Part shown: positions 1 to 7,735 of the stretch, piece after piece
Numbering within the stretch: position 1 is the first letter of the stretch
Layout: every line of letters starts with the position of its first letter
Assembly (NCBI GenBank): GCA_964653235.1
Contig: CAZZCP010000033.1
Coordinates: 1 to 24,417 of the forward strand
Reading direction: 5' to 3'
Origin: CAZZCP01 sp964653235
GTDB taxonomy: Bacteria; Bdellovibrionota; Bdellovibrionia; Bdellovibrionales; UBA840
DNA: 24,417 nt
Made by a program: the position numbers and the translations under genes
Notes under the pieces: model-generated
What the model saw: the letters and a program-made list of their open reading frames with translations, nothing else
Databases searched by the model: none
What the model was told of the DNA's origin: nothing

Positions 1-61
1 TTCAAAATTAGGATTAAAGTTTGGGAAAAAAGTGAAACAAAAGGGAGCAGCTTATGAATAA
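1..61 (+). CDS. 3' end of an unidentified plus-strand gene (partial, frame uncertain)
   Basis: Two plus-strand frames are open from the left edge. One ends at TGA 55-57 and the other at TAA 59-61. The frame starting at base 2 reads as a basic, protein-like tail ending GAAYE. A strong terminator follows at 98-125, so a gene ending here on the plus strand is expected. With about 19 codons visible I cannot choose a frame firmly or name a function. Confidence 0.3.
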   Translation, partial: SKLGLKFGKKVKQKGAAYE

Positions 62-93
62 CAAGCTTCTAGCGAAGATACAGTGCTTTAGGC

Positions 94-125
94 AAAAAAA
101 AAGACCGTCGGGGAACGGTCTTTTT
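94..125. terminator. Bidirectional Rho-independent terminator
   Basis: A perfect 11-bp stem (98-108 pairing with 115-125) surrounds a 6-base loop. The GC-rich core is GACCGT/ACGGTC. Five T follow on the plus strand, and nine A precede it (94-102), which become a T-tract on the minus strand. It can therefore end the plus-strand gene running off the left edge and also the minus-strand helicase gene at 282-1523. Confidence 0.85.
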
Positions 126-281
126 AAGGGGTGCTTGAGATAGGACTCAAGGGGAAATTTTTAGAAATGGAGGGGAATATTTCTAAAATTAGCCATCAAC
201 TGAATATAGTTATAATGAATTCCTTATGTTAGGGATAATTATTCGTACTACTAGAAGATCATTAGTTTTACTAATTCCCCT
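126..281. other. Hairpin-rich intergenic spacer
   Basis: I see no credible gene here. Further inverted repeats follow the terminator: CTTGAG 134-139 with CTCAAG 146-151; a 12-bp AT-rich stem (155-168 with 179-190, one bulged T); and ATTAGT 261-266 with ACTAAT 270-275. A perfect -10-like TATAAT lies at 211-216 on the plus strand but has no good -35. The repeats could be 3' UTR structure for the helicase transcript or part of a small RNA; neither is shown. Confidence 0.4.
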
Positions 282-1523
282 CTAACCAAAGCTTTGGTAA
301 AAACGTAAAACGATCGGATCGGCTTTAAACGATGATGCTCGAAAGCCTAAAATATAAAGCCCCGAACTTCTTTTGACGCGGCTCATTGCAACATAGGCGT
401 GGCCCGGCTCCCAAAGAGAGCTCAAATCTACCGCGGCTGCATCTAGAGTACAACCCTGAGATTTATGAATGGTGGAGGCATAAGCCAACTGCAAGGGATA
501 ATTGCTAACACTGGCGCAAACTTCTGAATCTTCATTTAAAAGGTGAAAACTGCTTTGTTTGACTTCGACCCAGTCGCCATTGAGAAGCTCTACAACAATC
601 TTGTCTTCTCCAAAATCTCGAATATATCCCAGGCTGCCATTGACCCAGCGGCCGAGCGGATCATTTTGCCTTAGCATAACAAAGGCATTTTCTTTCATCT
701 CTAAGTACTCAGGAATTGGAGATGATTTTTTTAATTTTTCAATATTTTTGGCATCTCCTGAGTAGACACTATCAAAAACATAGCTCTGGCCACTTAGCTC
801 TTCGAGTTTCTCGAGGTTAAAGTCTTCTACAGGTTTTTTTCTAGCATAAAGTCGAGTGCCCTCAAAATCGAGGCCCGGATCAATCAAACGCTCTTTGCAA
901 AATTCTAAAATCTCCTCATCAATATCACCGACTCGAATTTTATTGAGCATGCGCAAAAACTCAGGCTCTTCGCAACGATGATTTTCACGTAAATAGATAT
1001 TCTCAAATTCGCTATGTATCCATGCTGGGTCAGAGAAGACCCAGTCTTTCTTTTGCCCGCGAATGTTTACCGGAGGAAGCTGAGCAAAGTCACCAACAGC
1101 AATCACCTGCAAACCACCCCAAGAAATTTGCGGATTGCATTGCAAACGACAAATAGCCTCGGCAGCGCGAAAGGCTGATGAGCTAAGCATTGAAACCTCA
1201 TCAATAATAAAGCCGCGCATTTCTTTGAGCTTTTTTTGTAGCTTCTTATCTTTGAGGGCTCTCTCAATGCTGGCATCCATTCCGCCTTCCATAAGTCCAA
1301 GGCGAAAAAAACTATGAAAAGTTTGCCCACCCAAAAGAACTGCAGCAACTCCAGTACTGGCAAGCAAAGGATACTCTTTTTGAGTGTACTTTTCGCGCAA
1401 AGCTTTGATCACAAAACTCTTTCCGCTTCCGGCTCCCCCTGTTAAAAAAAGATTACGACCGCTCTCAATAAGTGAAAAAGCTCGTTTTTGTTCTTCATTG
1501 AATTGATCTTGCATAGATTGCAT
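282..1523 (-). CDS. PIF1/RecD2-like superfamily 1B DNA helicase
   Basis: Predicted ATP-dependent 5'-3' DNA helicase of the PIF1/RecD-like group, acting in the cytoplasm on DNA replication or repair intermediates. Visible motifs, numbered from the chosen start: Walker A GGAGSGKS (29-36), Walker B IIDEVSML (D108, E109), motif III GDFAQLPP (144-151), the UvrD-like C-terminal STIHKSQG (350-357), and AMSR (379-382), which contains the arginine of motif VI. At 413 residues it is a compact helicase without obvious extra domains. Starts at TTG 1529, ATG 1523 or ATG 1514 are possible. None has a clear Shine-Dalgarno site; I prefer ATG 1523 because a -10-like TATACT sits 10 bases upstream, implying a very short leader. 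It is divergent from the rhodanese gene. Family assignment is firm; the biological role is inferred. Confidence 0.9.
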   Translation of the reverse strand: MQSMQDQFNEEQKRAFSLIESGRNLFLTGGAGSGKSFVIKALREKYTQKEYPLLASTGVAAVLLGGQTFHSFFRLGLMEGGMDASIERALKDKKLQKKLKEMRGFIIDEVSMLSSSAFRAAEAICRLQCNPQISWGGLQVIAVGDFAQLPPVNIRGQKKDWVFSDPAWIHSEFENIYLRENHRCEEPEFLRMLNKIRVGDIDEEILEFCKERLIDPGLDFEGTRLYARKKPVEDFNLEKLEELSGQSYVFDSVYSGDAKNIEKLKKSSPIPEYLEMKENAFVMLRQNDPLGRWVNGSLGYIRDFGEDKIVVELLNGDWVEVKQSSFHLLNEDSEVCASVSNYPLQLAYASTIHKSQGCTLDAAAVDLSSLWEPGHAYVAMSRVKRSSGLYILGFRASSFKADPIVLRFYQSFG

Positions 1524-1533
1524 TTGCAAACAA

Positions 1534-1560
1534 AGTATACAAAAATAGGCCCGGCTGCAA
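1534..1560 (-). promoter_or_regulatory. Possible promoter for the helicase gene
   Basis: On the minus strand, TTGCAG (1560-1555) and TATACT (1539-1534) resemble sigma-70 -35 and -10 boxes, but the spacer is only 15 bases. Transcription would begin near 1527, four bases before ATG 1523, which fits the missing Shine-Dalgarno site. The call rests on motif matching only. Confidence 0.25.
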
Positions 1561-1578
1561 TTGAGATAAGGAGTTCAA

Positions 1579-1932
1579 ATGTTAAAATTTAGTCCTATTA
1601 ACAATTTGGAATTTGAAGGGGTAAAAGACATCAACCCAAAGGAGCTCGCCGATCAAATCGGACCCAATATTGATTTGGTCGATGTTCGGACCCAAGGAGA
1701 ATATACAGGTGAGTTGAGCCATATTAAAGGCGCAAAGTTGATACCAGTCGAAGAACTTGAAGCGAGAACCCGAGAGCTCAATGCTGAAAAAGTAACTGTT
1801 TTCGTCTGCCGCAGTGGGAGAAGATCTGCCCTTGCTTGTCAAATTGCTAAAGAAGCCGGCGTAAAAGAGTGCTATAACCTTCATGGCGGCATGATTCTAT
1901 GGAATCAAGAGGGACTGCCCGTTAAGGAGTAA
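1579..1932 (+). CDS. Single-domain rhodanese-like protein
   Basis: A 117-residue cytoplasmic rhodanese domain, a fold that carries sulfur as a persulfide or acts as a sulfurtransferase. The substrate-loop motif is CRSGRRS (77-83), with the presumed catalytic C77. The DVR motif at 35-37 and the conserved HGG..W stretch near the C-terminus support an intact domain. ATG 1579 has a GGAG Shine-Dalgarno site seven bases upstream. It is followed after one base by the HAD nucleotidase gene, whose Shine-Dalgarno site lies inside the end of this gene, so the two are probably translationally coupled. No partner that would define the sulfur acceptor is visible nearby. SufE lies 11.5 kb away, and I do not claim a link. 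Confidence 0.92.
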   Translation: MLKFSPINNLEFEGVKDINPKELADQIGPNIDLVDVRTQGEYTGELSHIKGAKLIPVEELEARTRELNAEKVTVFVCRSGRRSALACQIAKEAGVKECYNLHGGMILWNQEGLPVKE

Positions 1933-1933
1933 A

Positions 1934-3313
1934 ATGCTAGACCAAAAAGACGAAGTTTTCGTCAATCGAACTCTGAATTTAAAGAAAATCAAATATCTAG
2001 GCTTTGACATGGACCACACCTTGGTTCGCTACGACAGCCATGCTTTTGAAGAGCTCGTTCATAATAAGGCCATTGAAATTTTAATCTCAAACTATCAATA
2101 TCCCGAGGCTATCCGCAATATTCCGTTTGAATACGAACGTATTATTCGTGGACTAGTGATCGATAAAAAGAGGGGAAATCTTTTAAAGATTAACCTTCAC
2201 GGTTACATCAGGCAAAGCTGTCATGGCACGCACCTAATTGACTATAATATTCAAAAAACCATCTATCGCGGAGCTCACCTTGATTTGGGAGACGACAATT
2301 ATATTCCTGTCGATACAGCTTTTAGTGTTGCCTTTGGCAATCTTTTTGCCCATTTAGTTGATTTGAAAGACAACGGTGAGCATGAGCTTCCAGCATACTC
2401 TGATATTGCTGTTCATATTCTTGAATGTGTGGATACGGCTCATCGAGATGGCAGCATTAAAAGTATTGTAAGCCAAAATCTAGAAAAGTTTATTTTACAA
2501 GATCCTCAATTGGTTGAAGACTTAGAGAGATTTAAAATTTTCGGCAAAAAACTCTTTGTTTTAACCAATTCAGAGTATGAGTATTGCAAAGCACTGCTCG
2601 ACTATACAATCACTCCATTTCTCAAGCAGCACAAACACTGGTCTGAGCTGTTTGAATACACCATCGCACTTGCTTCAAAGCCTCGCTTTTTTTACGACAA
2701 ACTTCGCTTTTACAAAATCAATCCCGAAGATGGTACGATGAGAAACACTCATGACATCAAAACCCCTGGTATTTATCAGGGCGGCTGCGCTCAAAGTTTT
2801 ACTGATGATTTAAACATGATGGGAGATGATATTCTCTATGTGGGTGATCATATTTACGGTGATATTTTGCGCTTGAAAAAAGACTGCAACTGGCGAACGG
2901 CTCTGGTGATTGAAGAGCTGGGTGATGAAATTACCAAGTCATTAGAAGCAAAGCCGATACAACTTAAGATTCAAGCTTTGATGGACAAGAAAGCTCCGCT
3001 TGAAAAAAGTATGATGGAGATGGAAGACAAACACTTTTTAGAGAACAATGAAAAGTATCCTAAAGAGAGCGATCCAGATTTTGCTGAACTACAAGAAATT
3101 GATAAACAAATATCACAATTGATTATCGAGCATGCACGAGTCTTTAATTCTCATTGGGGAGCGATTATGCGAGCCGGAAACGAAGAGAGCTATTTAGCTG
3201 GTCAAATTGCCCGCTTTGCATGTGTCTATACACAAAAACTTGGAAACCTGCTTCGCTACTCACCGCGAACCTACTTTCGCAGCTTTCGCCGAGATATGCC
3301 GCATGAGTTGTGA
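1934..3313 (+). CDS. HAD-superfamily 5'-nucleotidase (cN-II-like, HAD-IG family)
   Basis: Predicted Mg2+-dependent 5'-nucleotidase of the HAD-IG/cytosolic nucleotidase II-like family, releasing phosphate from (probably purine) nucleoside monophosphates. Motif I is FDMDHT, with nucleophile D25 and acid/base D27. Motif II includes TNS (211-213), a motif III lysine lies in SKP (K249), and motif IV is VGDHIYGD (303-310). A charged, partly coiled region around 345-410 and an aromatic/basic C-terminus (YSPRTYFRSFRRD) also fit the family. The length of 459 residues is normal. ATG 1934 follows the rhodanese stop by one base, with AAGGAG as the Shine-Dalgarno site. Substrate preference cannot be read from the sequence. 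No clear terminator follows; 3400-3413 holds only a 5-bp hairpin. Confidence 0.9.
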   Translation: MLDQKDEVFVNRTLNLKKIKYLGFDMDHTLVRYDSHAFEELVHNKAIEILISNYQYPEAIRNIPFEYERIIRGLVIDKKRGNLLKINLHGYIRQSCHGTHLIDYNIQKTIYRGAHLDLGDDNYIPVDTAFSVAFGNLFAHLVDLKDNGEHELPAYSDIAVHILECVDTAHRDGSIKSIVSQNLEKFILQDPQLVEDLERFKIFGKKLFVLTNSEYEYCKALLDYTITPFLKQHKHWSELFEYTIALASKPRFFYDKLRFYKINPEDGTMRNTHDIKTPGIYQGGCAQSFTDDLNMMGDDILYVGDHIYGDILRLKKDCNWRTALVIEELGDEITKSLEAKPIQLKIQALMDKKAPLEKSMMEMEDKHFLENNEKYPKESDPDFAELQEIDKQISQLIIEHARVFNSHWGAIMRAGNEESYLAGQIARFACVYTQKLGNLLRYSPRTYFRSFRRDMPHEL

Positions 3314-3430
3314 CCGTTATTTCTCTTGTCGATGATGAAGCTTTTACCTGGCCCTTCTTCTTTGGACGAAAATATCTAGTTTAGAAATGGCATTTTATTT
3401 GCTCTTATGAGCACATAAAAATTATTTTTG

Positions 3431-3503
3431 AGGTATTTATGCTAAATTCTATTTTCATTTTTTTGTTCTTTCACTTTCTTTACATGCTTCTGCCGAGCTT
3501 GTA
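3431..3503 (+). other. Start region and signal peptide of the 3537-4145 gene, broken by an apparent -1 frameshift
   Basis: A Shine-Dalgarno GAGG (3430-3433) and ATG 3439 look like a proper start, but that frame ends at TAA 3502-3504. The reading frame of the downstream ORF stays open back to 3432. It encodes a hydrophobic stretch ending HASA|ELV, a typical signal-peptidase site, yet contains no ATG, GTG or TTG before 3537. Adding one T to the T7 run (3458-3464) would join the frames as MLNSIFIFFVLSLSLHASA, a textbook signal peptide; adding one A at 3444-3446 also works. The change could be a true mutation, phase variation, polymerase slippage or an assembly error. Confidence 0.6.
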
Positions 3504-3536
3504 ATTCATGATATCGAGATAGATAACCAAAATGCT

Positions 3537-4145
3537 TTGGCTGTTGAGTCCGGCGACGACTATTCATCTGATAAAAATCTACATTACATTGAGTTTCGTT
3601 TGACCTTTGCGAATCCACAAATCGAGGGAGCCAAAAAGTGGATCGGCTCAAAGACTGGCGAGCTCAATGGCAATTCTTATCGTTTCTCAAAAATGAGATT
3701 CAATAAGTTTAGCACTAGGTGTGATCGCAATAGATTCGCTTCTTGTGATAATGGGCATTTAAGATTTGTAAAGCTTATATATACAGAGCGCACAGACAGT
3801 TTCCTTCCAGAACCTGTAAGAATCACTAAGGAACAACTAGATTTAGCTCTTGAATATGCTTTTCAAGAACGCGAAAATACAGACCAAACGCAATTTCTAG
3901 GAAATGAATTGCATTTGTGCGCTGTTTGGAAACGCGAAGAAACAGCTACATCTACCCCAGATGTACTCGATGTATCCTGTACTCACATTCATAGGCTTTA
4001 CAATCTTCAACCTTTTACAAATGGTAAACTGTATTTAACAACGAATGATTTAACTTTTTATGATCAAGACTCTCATGTTCTTTATGAACCTGGAGATTTT
4101 GATTTGGATATGTTCATTCATCTCACCGGCTCCAACGAAAAGTAA
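3537..4145 (+). CDS. Secreted protein of unknown function (N-terminus frameshifted upstream)
   Basis: I do not recognise the family. TTG 3537 is only the first usable in-frame start codon. The frame is open and protein-like from about 3441, so the real protein almost certainly begins near ATG 3439 with a signal peptide (see 3431-3503). The mature part would start at about 3495 (ELVIHDIEID) and contain four cysteines (in RCD, SCD, LCA and SCT), consistent with two disulfides in an exported protein. It is mixed alpha/beta in appearance, acidic near the C-terminus, with no membrane segment after the signal. Its last 28 bases overlap the convergent gene at 4118-4900, and no terminator separates them. 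Confidence 0.6.
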   Translation: MAVESGDDYSSDKNLHYIEFRLTFANPQIEGAKKWIGSKTGELNGNSYRFSKMRFNKFSTRCDRNRFASCDNGHLRFVKLIYTERTDSFLPEPVRITKEQLDLALEYAFQERENTDQTQFLGNELHLCAVWKREETATSTPDVLDVSCTHIHRLYNLQPFTNGKLYLTTNDLTFYDQDSHVLYEPGDFDLDMFIHLTGSNEK

Positions 4146-4900
4146 TAGACATAATGATCCCGACTGACTTGCTCGAGCATGGCATAGTCTTTTTCGGGAT
4201 CGACTTTTTTGTTTTTATCGTTGAGTTGAGAGACTCGGTGAGCAAAGCAAGGATAGTTCTCTGGAAGTACCTTCATACTAAAAACTTCTCCTTTGCATTC
4301 GGGTAAATTGAACTTTTCTTGCTCATATCGAACTGTCATTTGGTTAGAGAGAAAAAAACGAATGGGCAGCTTGTTCTTTCTGGCAAACTCATGGAGTTTT
4401 TCTTTCTGCTTAGGATGAACCAAAAAAACAAAGCTTTTGTCATTAAAATCTGGTTTTTGATACTGGCTTTGCCAGAAAGTCTCTGGATCGATCGAAAAGA
4501 AATCACTATCTTCTTCTTGCAGAAAAGCTTGTTCTGCAAAAGCGACCATCGAAAACTCTTTGGCATCTTTGGATTTTTTAAGAAAACCACGAATCACTGA
4601 TTTGGCCTTTTCTTTGTCTTTGAGTTCAAACAAAAAGGCCGAAACACCAGGATTCGGCAAACGCGGATGCAACTGGCGAAAGCTGTAATAGCCAAGCTCG
4701 CCCCAATTGCTAAAGTTCGAGGCCTTGATCACCTGTAGGGAACGGGGCTGCACTAGGCTGTTCATCATGAAAAAAACACCAATACCTAGCACCAAAACAC
4801 CGAAAATGACTCGAATCCAAACTTTTGACTTCACAAGTCTTTTGTATTTCAGGCAGTCTTTGCAGGCAATGTCTTGCTGTTTGCGCGCCCCAGCATGCAT
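4118..4900 (-). CDS. Single-pass membrane protein of unknown function
   Basis: This is a 260-residue protein that I cannot place in a family. A basic N-terminal segment with a CKDC pair (C13, C16) precedes one hydrophobic helix (about 29-46, IRVIFGVLVLGIGVFFMM). The remaining roughly 210 charged residues would lie in the periplasm by the positive-inside rule. ATG 4900 is the most upstream start before an in-frame TAG, but AAAGG lies only two bases before it, so the start is uncertain. A later start just before the membrane helix is possible and would remove the CKDC pair. The 3' end overlaps the convergent secreted-protein gene by 28 bases. The start is 58 bases from the divergent panG-like gene. 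Confidence 0.75.
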   Translation of the reverse strand: MHAGARKQQDIACKDCLKYKRLVKSKVWIRVIFGVLVLGIGVFFMMNSLVQPRSLQVIKASNFSNWGELGYYSFRQLHPRLPNPGVSAFLFELKDKEKAKSVIRGFLKKSKDAKEFSMVAFAEQAFLQEEDSDFFSIDPETFWQSQYQKPDFNDKSFVFLVHPKQKEKLHEFARKNKLPIRFFLSNQMTVRYEQEKFNLPECKGEVFSMKVLPENYPCFAHRVSQLNDKNKKVDPEKDYAMLEQVSRDHYVYYFSLEPVR

Positions 4901-4958
4901 TGCCTTTAGAGAGTGCTATCTGTGAAAGAAACGGACTTGATCTCAAGGAAAGGTACCT

Positions 4959-5672
4959 ATGATTAGAGCCCCTTACGGAATCGTGGGTGATGGCAATTTG
5001 GCCAGGCACATGATTCGGTATTTTCAATACTTAGATCTTCCCTTTCGGCAGTGGAAGCGAAAGTCTGAACAAGACATCTATGAGTCTTTGCAAGACTGCG
5101 GCTCTATTTTGTTGCTGATCAAAGACTCTGAAATTCATTCTTTTTACAAAGGACATCGCTTTTTGCAAGATAAGCTTTGCCTGCATTTTTCGGGAAGCCT
5201 AAGTTTGCCAGAAATACCCAGTGCTCATCCCTTAATGAGTTTCTCTAATGAGCTCTACAGTTTTGAGCAATATAAGCAAATTCACTTTGTGATTGAACAA
5301 GGTCGAGATAGCTTCTCTGAGCTTTTACCTGGTTTAGAGAATTCATTTAGCGAAATCAAATCAGAGCAAAAGCCGCTTTATCATGCTCTCTGTGTTTGTA
5401 TGGGCAACTTTTCGCAAATGCTTTGGCGCGAGGTTGAAGAAGAGTTTTTGCAGCTTAAAATCCCTCGCATGGCCTTTCAAATGTATTTGCGGCAAATCTT
5501 AGAAAATTACTTCAACGACAATTCTGCTTTGACCGGCCCGCACCGGCGAGGAGACCTCAAGAGCATTGAAAAAAACTTAGAAGCTCTTAATGGTAAAAAC
5601 CTAGAACCTATTTACAAAAGCTTTGATCGGCTTTTTCAAACACAAAGGAAGCTCTATGAAACGCATTCATGA
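4959..5672 (+). CDS. panG: Rossmann/DUF2520 oxidoreductase, probable ketopantoate reductase (PanG type)
   Basis: A two-domain protein: an N-terminal Rossmann fold with the dinucleotide-binding GIVGDGNLA (7-15), and a C-terminal helical DUF2520 domain carrying its signature LTGPHRRGD (191-199). The family motif HFSGS...HPLMSF (76-95) is also present. The gene opens the pantothenate/CoA operon and overlaps panB by 17 bases. No PanE-like gene is in the operon, so I infer that it reduces ketopantoate to pantoate with NAD(P)H, the role published for PanG in Francisella. That PanG is a Rossmann/DUF2520 protein is from memory and should be checked. AAAGG five to six bases before ATG 4959 supports the start. 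The family call is firm, the reaction is inference from context. Confidence 0.72.
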   Translation: MIRAPYGIVGDGNLARHMIRYFQYLDLPFRQWKRKSEQDIYESLQDCGSILLLIKDSEIHSFYKGHRFLQDKLCLHFSGSLSLPEIPSAHPLMSFSNELYSFEQYKQIHFVIEQGRDSFSELLPGLENSFSEIKSEQKPLYHALCVCMGNFSQMLWREVEEEFLQLKIPRMAFQMYLRQILENYFNDNSALTGPHRRGDLKSIEKNLEALNGKNLEPIYKSFDRLFQTQRKLYETHS

Positions 5673-6450
5673 TTTTCAAAAAGCAAAACTCGAAGGTCAA
5701 AAAATTTCGATGGTCACTTGCTATGATGCCAGCTCGGCAAGAATTTTAGACAAGAGCAATATCGATTGCGTTTTGATTGGTGACAGCCTTGCGATGGTCA
5801 TGCATGGTTTTGAGACTACGCTTACCGCCACTCTTGAAATGATGGAGCTGCATACGGCTGCAGTTGCTCGAACTTGCAAGTCAAAGTTTTTAATTGCCGA
5901 TATGCCTTTTCTCTCGTACCGCAAAAGTCTTGATAGCAATATGGAGGCCGTACAAAGATTGATGCAAGCAGGGGCCCATGCTGTAAAGCTCGAAGGTGCT
6001 GCCGGCAATCTCGATTTGATCAAACACATTGTCGATTCGGGAGTGCCTGTGATGGGGCATTTGGGTTTGACCCCTCAGAGTTTTCATCAGTTGGGCGGAT
6101 TTAAAGTACAGGGCAAAGAGTCTGAGCAAAAAGACTGGATTTTACAGTCGGCCATGGAGCTTAGCCATGCAGGCTGCTTTTCAATTGTTCTAGAATGCGT
6201 GCCCAATTCACTCGCTCAAGAAATAACCGAGAGCTTAAAGATTCCGACCATTGGAATTGGCGCAGGACTTGGCGTTGATGGTCAGGTCTTGGTTTGGCAA
6301 GATCTTTTGGGTATGAACTCAGAGTTTCGCCCCAAATTTGTGCGCAGCTTTGCCAATTTAGAAAATGATATTTCAAATGCGCTCAATCAATTTCATAGCT
6401 CAGTACAAGAAAAGTCTTTTCCGGCCATCGAGGAGTCTTTTGAAGGATGA
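5656..6450 (+). CDS. panB: 3-methyl-2-oxobutanoate hydroxymethyltransferase (ketopantoate synthase)
   Basis: PanB transfers a one-carbon unit from 5,10-methylene-tetrahydrofolate to 2-ketoisovalerate, giving ketopantoate, the first committed step of pantothenate synthesis. Family motifs are MVTCYDA (19-25), the metal/substrate region IGDS (D43), IADMPF (D82), VKLEGA (K111, E113), MGHLGLTPQS and IGIGAG. The length of 264 residues is standard for this barrel enzyme. I use ATG 5656 because AAGGA lies six bases upstream; the frame is open further back, but only through the end of panG. The start overlaps the panG stop by 17 bases and the stop overlaps the panC start as ATGA (6447-6450), so translation is likely coupled. 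Confidence 0.97.
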   Translation: MKRIHDFQKAKLEGQKISMVTCYDASSARILDKSNIDCVLIGDSLAMVMHGFETTLTATLEMMELHTAAVARTCKSKFLIADMPFLSYRKSLDSNMEAVQRLMQAGAHAVKLEGAAGNLDLIKHIVDSGVPVMGHLGLTPQSFHQLGGFKVQGKESEQKDWILQSAMELSHAGCFSIVLECVPNSLAQEITESLKIPTIGIGAGLGVDGQVLVWQDLLGMNSEFRPKFVRSFANLENDISNALNQFHSSVQEKSFPAIEESFEG

Positions 6451-7211
6451 AAGTTTTCGAATCTTTAAATGATTGGCTTGAATTTCGAAAATGTCTCGCT
6501 AAGAGTTTGGGATTTGTTCCTACCATGGGGGCAATTCACGAGGGACATCTTTCTTTGCTCGATGCTGCTAAGTTTGAAAATGAATCTGCTGCGGTCAGTA
6601 TTTTTTTAAACCCCACACAATTTAATGATCCCAAAGATTTAGAGAAGTATCCAGTAAGTCTTGAGCAAGATCTTAAACTTTTACAACAAAGGGGCTGTGA
6701 TTTTGTTTTACTTCCCAAATATCAAGAAATTTATCACGATGATTACCAGTTTAAAGTCAGTGAGACTCGATGGAGCCAGATATTAGAAGGGCGAGCTCGA
6801 CCAGGACACTTTGATGGAGTACTCACTGTGGTATTAAAGCTTTTGAACTTGCTTCGAGCAGATAAGGCCTATTTTGGCGAGAAAGACTACCAACAGTTTC
6901 AAATGATTCAAGAGATGGCTCAAAGCTTTTTTTTAGCAACAGAGATTCTATCTGTAGCCACAGTGAGAGATGCTGATGGTTTGGCAATGAGCTCTAGAAA
7001 TCGTTTGTTGAATGCTCAAGAACGTCAACTGGCTCCTAATTTTTTCAAACAGCTTTCTTCGAATCAATCTCTAGACCAAATTCAAAAACAACTAGAAGAT
7101 TTTGGCTTTCGAGTAGACTATTTAGAAGAATACAAAGGCCGAAGATATGGCGCCGTCTTTTTAGGAAATATGCGCTTAATAGACAATATTGCTATAAAGG
7201 ATTTGCAATGA
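6447..7211 (+). CDS. panC: Pantothenate synthetase (pantoate--beta-alanine ligase)
   Basis: PanC condenses pantoate with beta-alanine using ATP (through pantoyl-adenylate) to give pantothenate. The motifs are all visible: PTMGAIHEGHLSL (25-37, the HIGH-like ATP site), LNPTQF (54-59), RPGHFDGV (118-125), FGEKDYQQ (143-150) and DGLAMSSRN (177-185). At 254 residues it is shorter than the usual 280 or so; the missing part is in the C-terminal lid domain, while the catalytic N-domain is complete. It overlaps both neighbours by four bases (ATGA). Beta-alanine must come from a panD or other source outside this window. Confidence 0.97.
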   Translation: MKVFESLNDWLEFRKCLAKSLGFVPTMGAIHEGHLSLLDAAKFENESAAVSIFLNPTQFNDPKDLEKYPVSLEQDLKLLQQRGCDFVLLPKYQEIYHDDYQFKVSETRWSQILEGRARPGHFDGVLTVVLKLLNLLRADKAYFGEKDYQQFQMIQEMAQSFFLATEILSVATVRDADGLAMSSRNRLLNAQERQLAPNFFKQLSSNQSLDQIQKQLEDFGFRVDYLEEYKGRRYGAVFLGNMRLIDNIAIKDLQ

Positions 7212-7735
7212 AGATTTTATTTCAACTCACTGGAAGTATCGCCGCCTACAAGGCTTGCTCGCTTATCTCAAGGCTGAAAAAGCAAGGTCACGAAGTTCGC
7301 ATTGCCTGCAGCAAAGATACTTTTGAATTTGTCGGACTCTCCACTTTAGAAGGCTTAAGTTCTGAACCGGTATTTTATGATATCTACCAAGAGACACGGC
7401 AAATGGATCACATTCACCTTATTCGTTGGGCGCAGTTGATTCTTTTATGCCCCGCTACAGCCAACACCATCAATCAAATGGCAGCAGGTATTTCAAGCAG
7501 CCCTATTGGAACTCTTTTTTTAGCTCATGATTTTGAAAAGCCTTATATTTTGGTTCCGGCAATGAATGAAAAAATGTGGCAACACCCTGCAACGCAAAGA
7601 TCTCTGAAAAAGCTCAAAGAATGGGGGCTAGAGATTTTTGAGCCCTCAAGTGGTGAACTTGCCTGCGGTGAAATGGGCCAAGGCCGACTCTTAGAACCCG
7701 AGCAAATACTCGAAAGACTGAAGAAGTATTTATGA
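7208..7735 (+). CDS. coaC: Phosphopantothenoylcysteine decarboxylase (stand-alone CoaC)
   Basis: This flavoprotein decarboxylates 4'-phosphopantothenoylcysteine to 4'-phosphopantetheine. Motifs are the flavin-binding GSIAAYKA (9-16), the catalytic-histidine region DHIHL (H68) followed by PATANT (82-87), the substrate clamp PAMNEKMW (117-124), and ACGEMGQGRL (152-161) with the catalytic cysteine C153. In most bacteria this domain is fused to CoaB in one CoaBC (Dfp) polypeptide. Here it ends after 175 residues, and coaB follows as a separate gene with an ATGA overlap (7732-7735). The cut falls at the normal domain boundary and both halves have their own starts, so this is a clean split and not a frameshift. 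Confidence 0.93.
   Translation: MKILFQLTGSIAAYKACSLISRLKKQGHEVRIACSKDTFEFVGLSTLEGLSSEPVFYDIYQETRQMDHIHLIRWAQLILLCPATANTINQMAAGISSSPIGTLFLAHDFEKPYILVPAMNEKMWQHPATQRSLKKLKEWGLEIFEPSSGELACGEMGQGRLLEPEQILERLKKYL

Noticed and set aside
54..143. 29-codon ORF from ATG 54 with AAGGGAG upstream
   Set aside because: It reads straight through the strong terminator hairpin, and its sequence is not protein-like; the Shine-Dalgarno-like bases lie inside the end of the upstream gene.
3400..3413. Hairpin TGCTC-TTAT-GAGCA after the HAD nucleotidase gene
   Set aside because: The stem is only 5 bp with no clean T-run, too weak to call a terminator.
4710..5027. Minus-strand 105-codon ORF across the panG start region
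   Set aside because: It is a shadow of the membrane protein gene and the divergent promoter region, with no start signal and poor composition.
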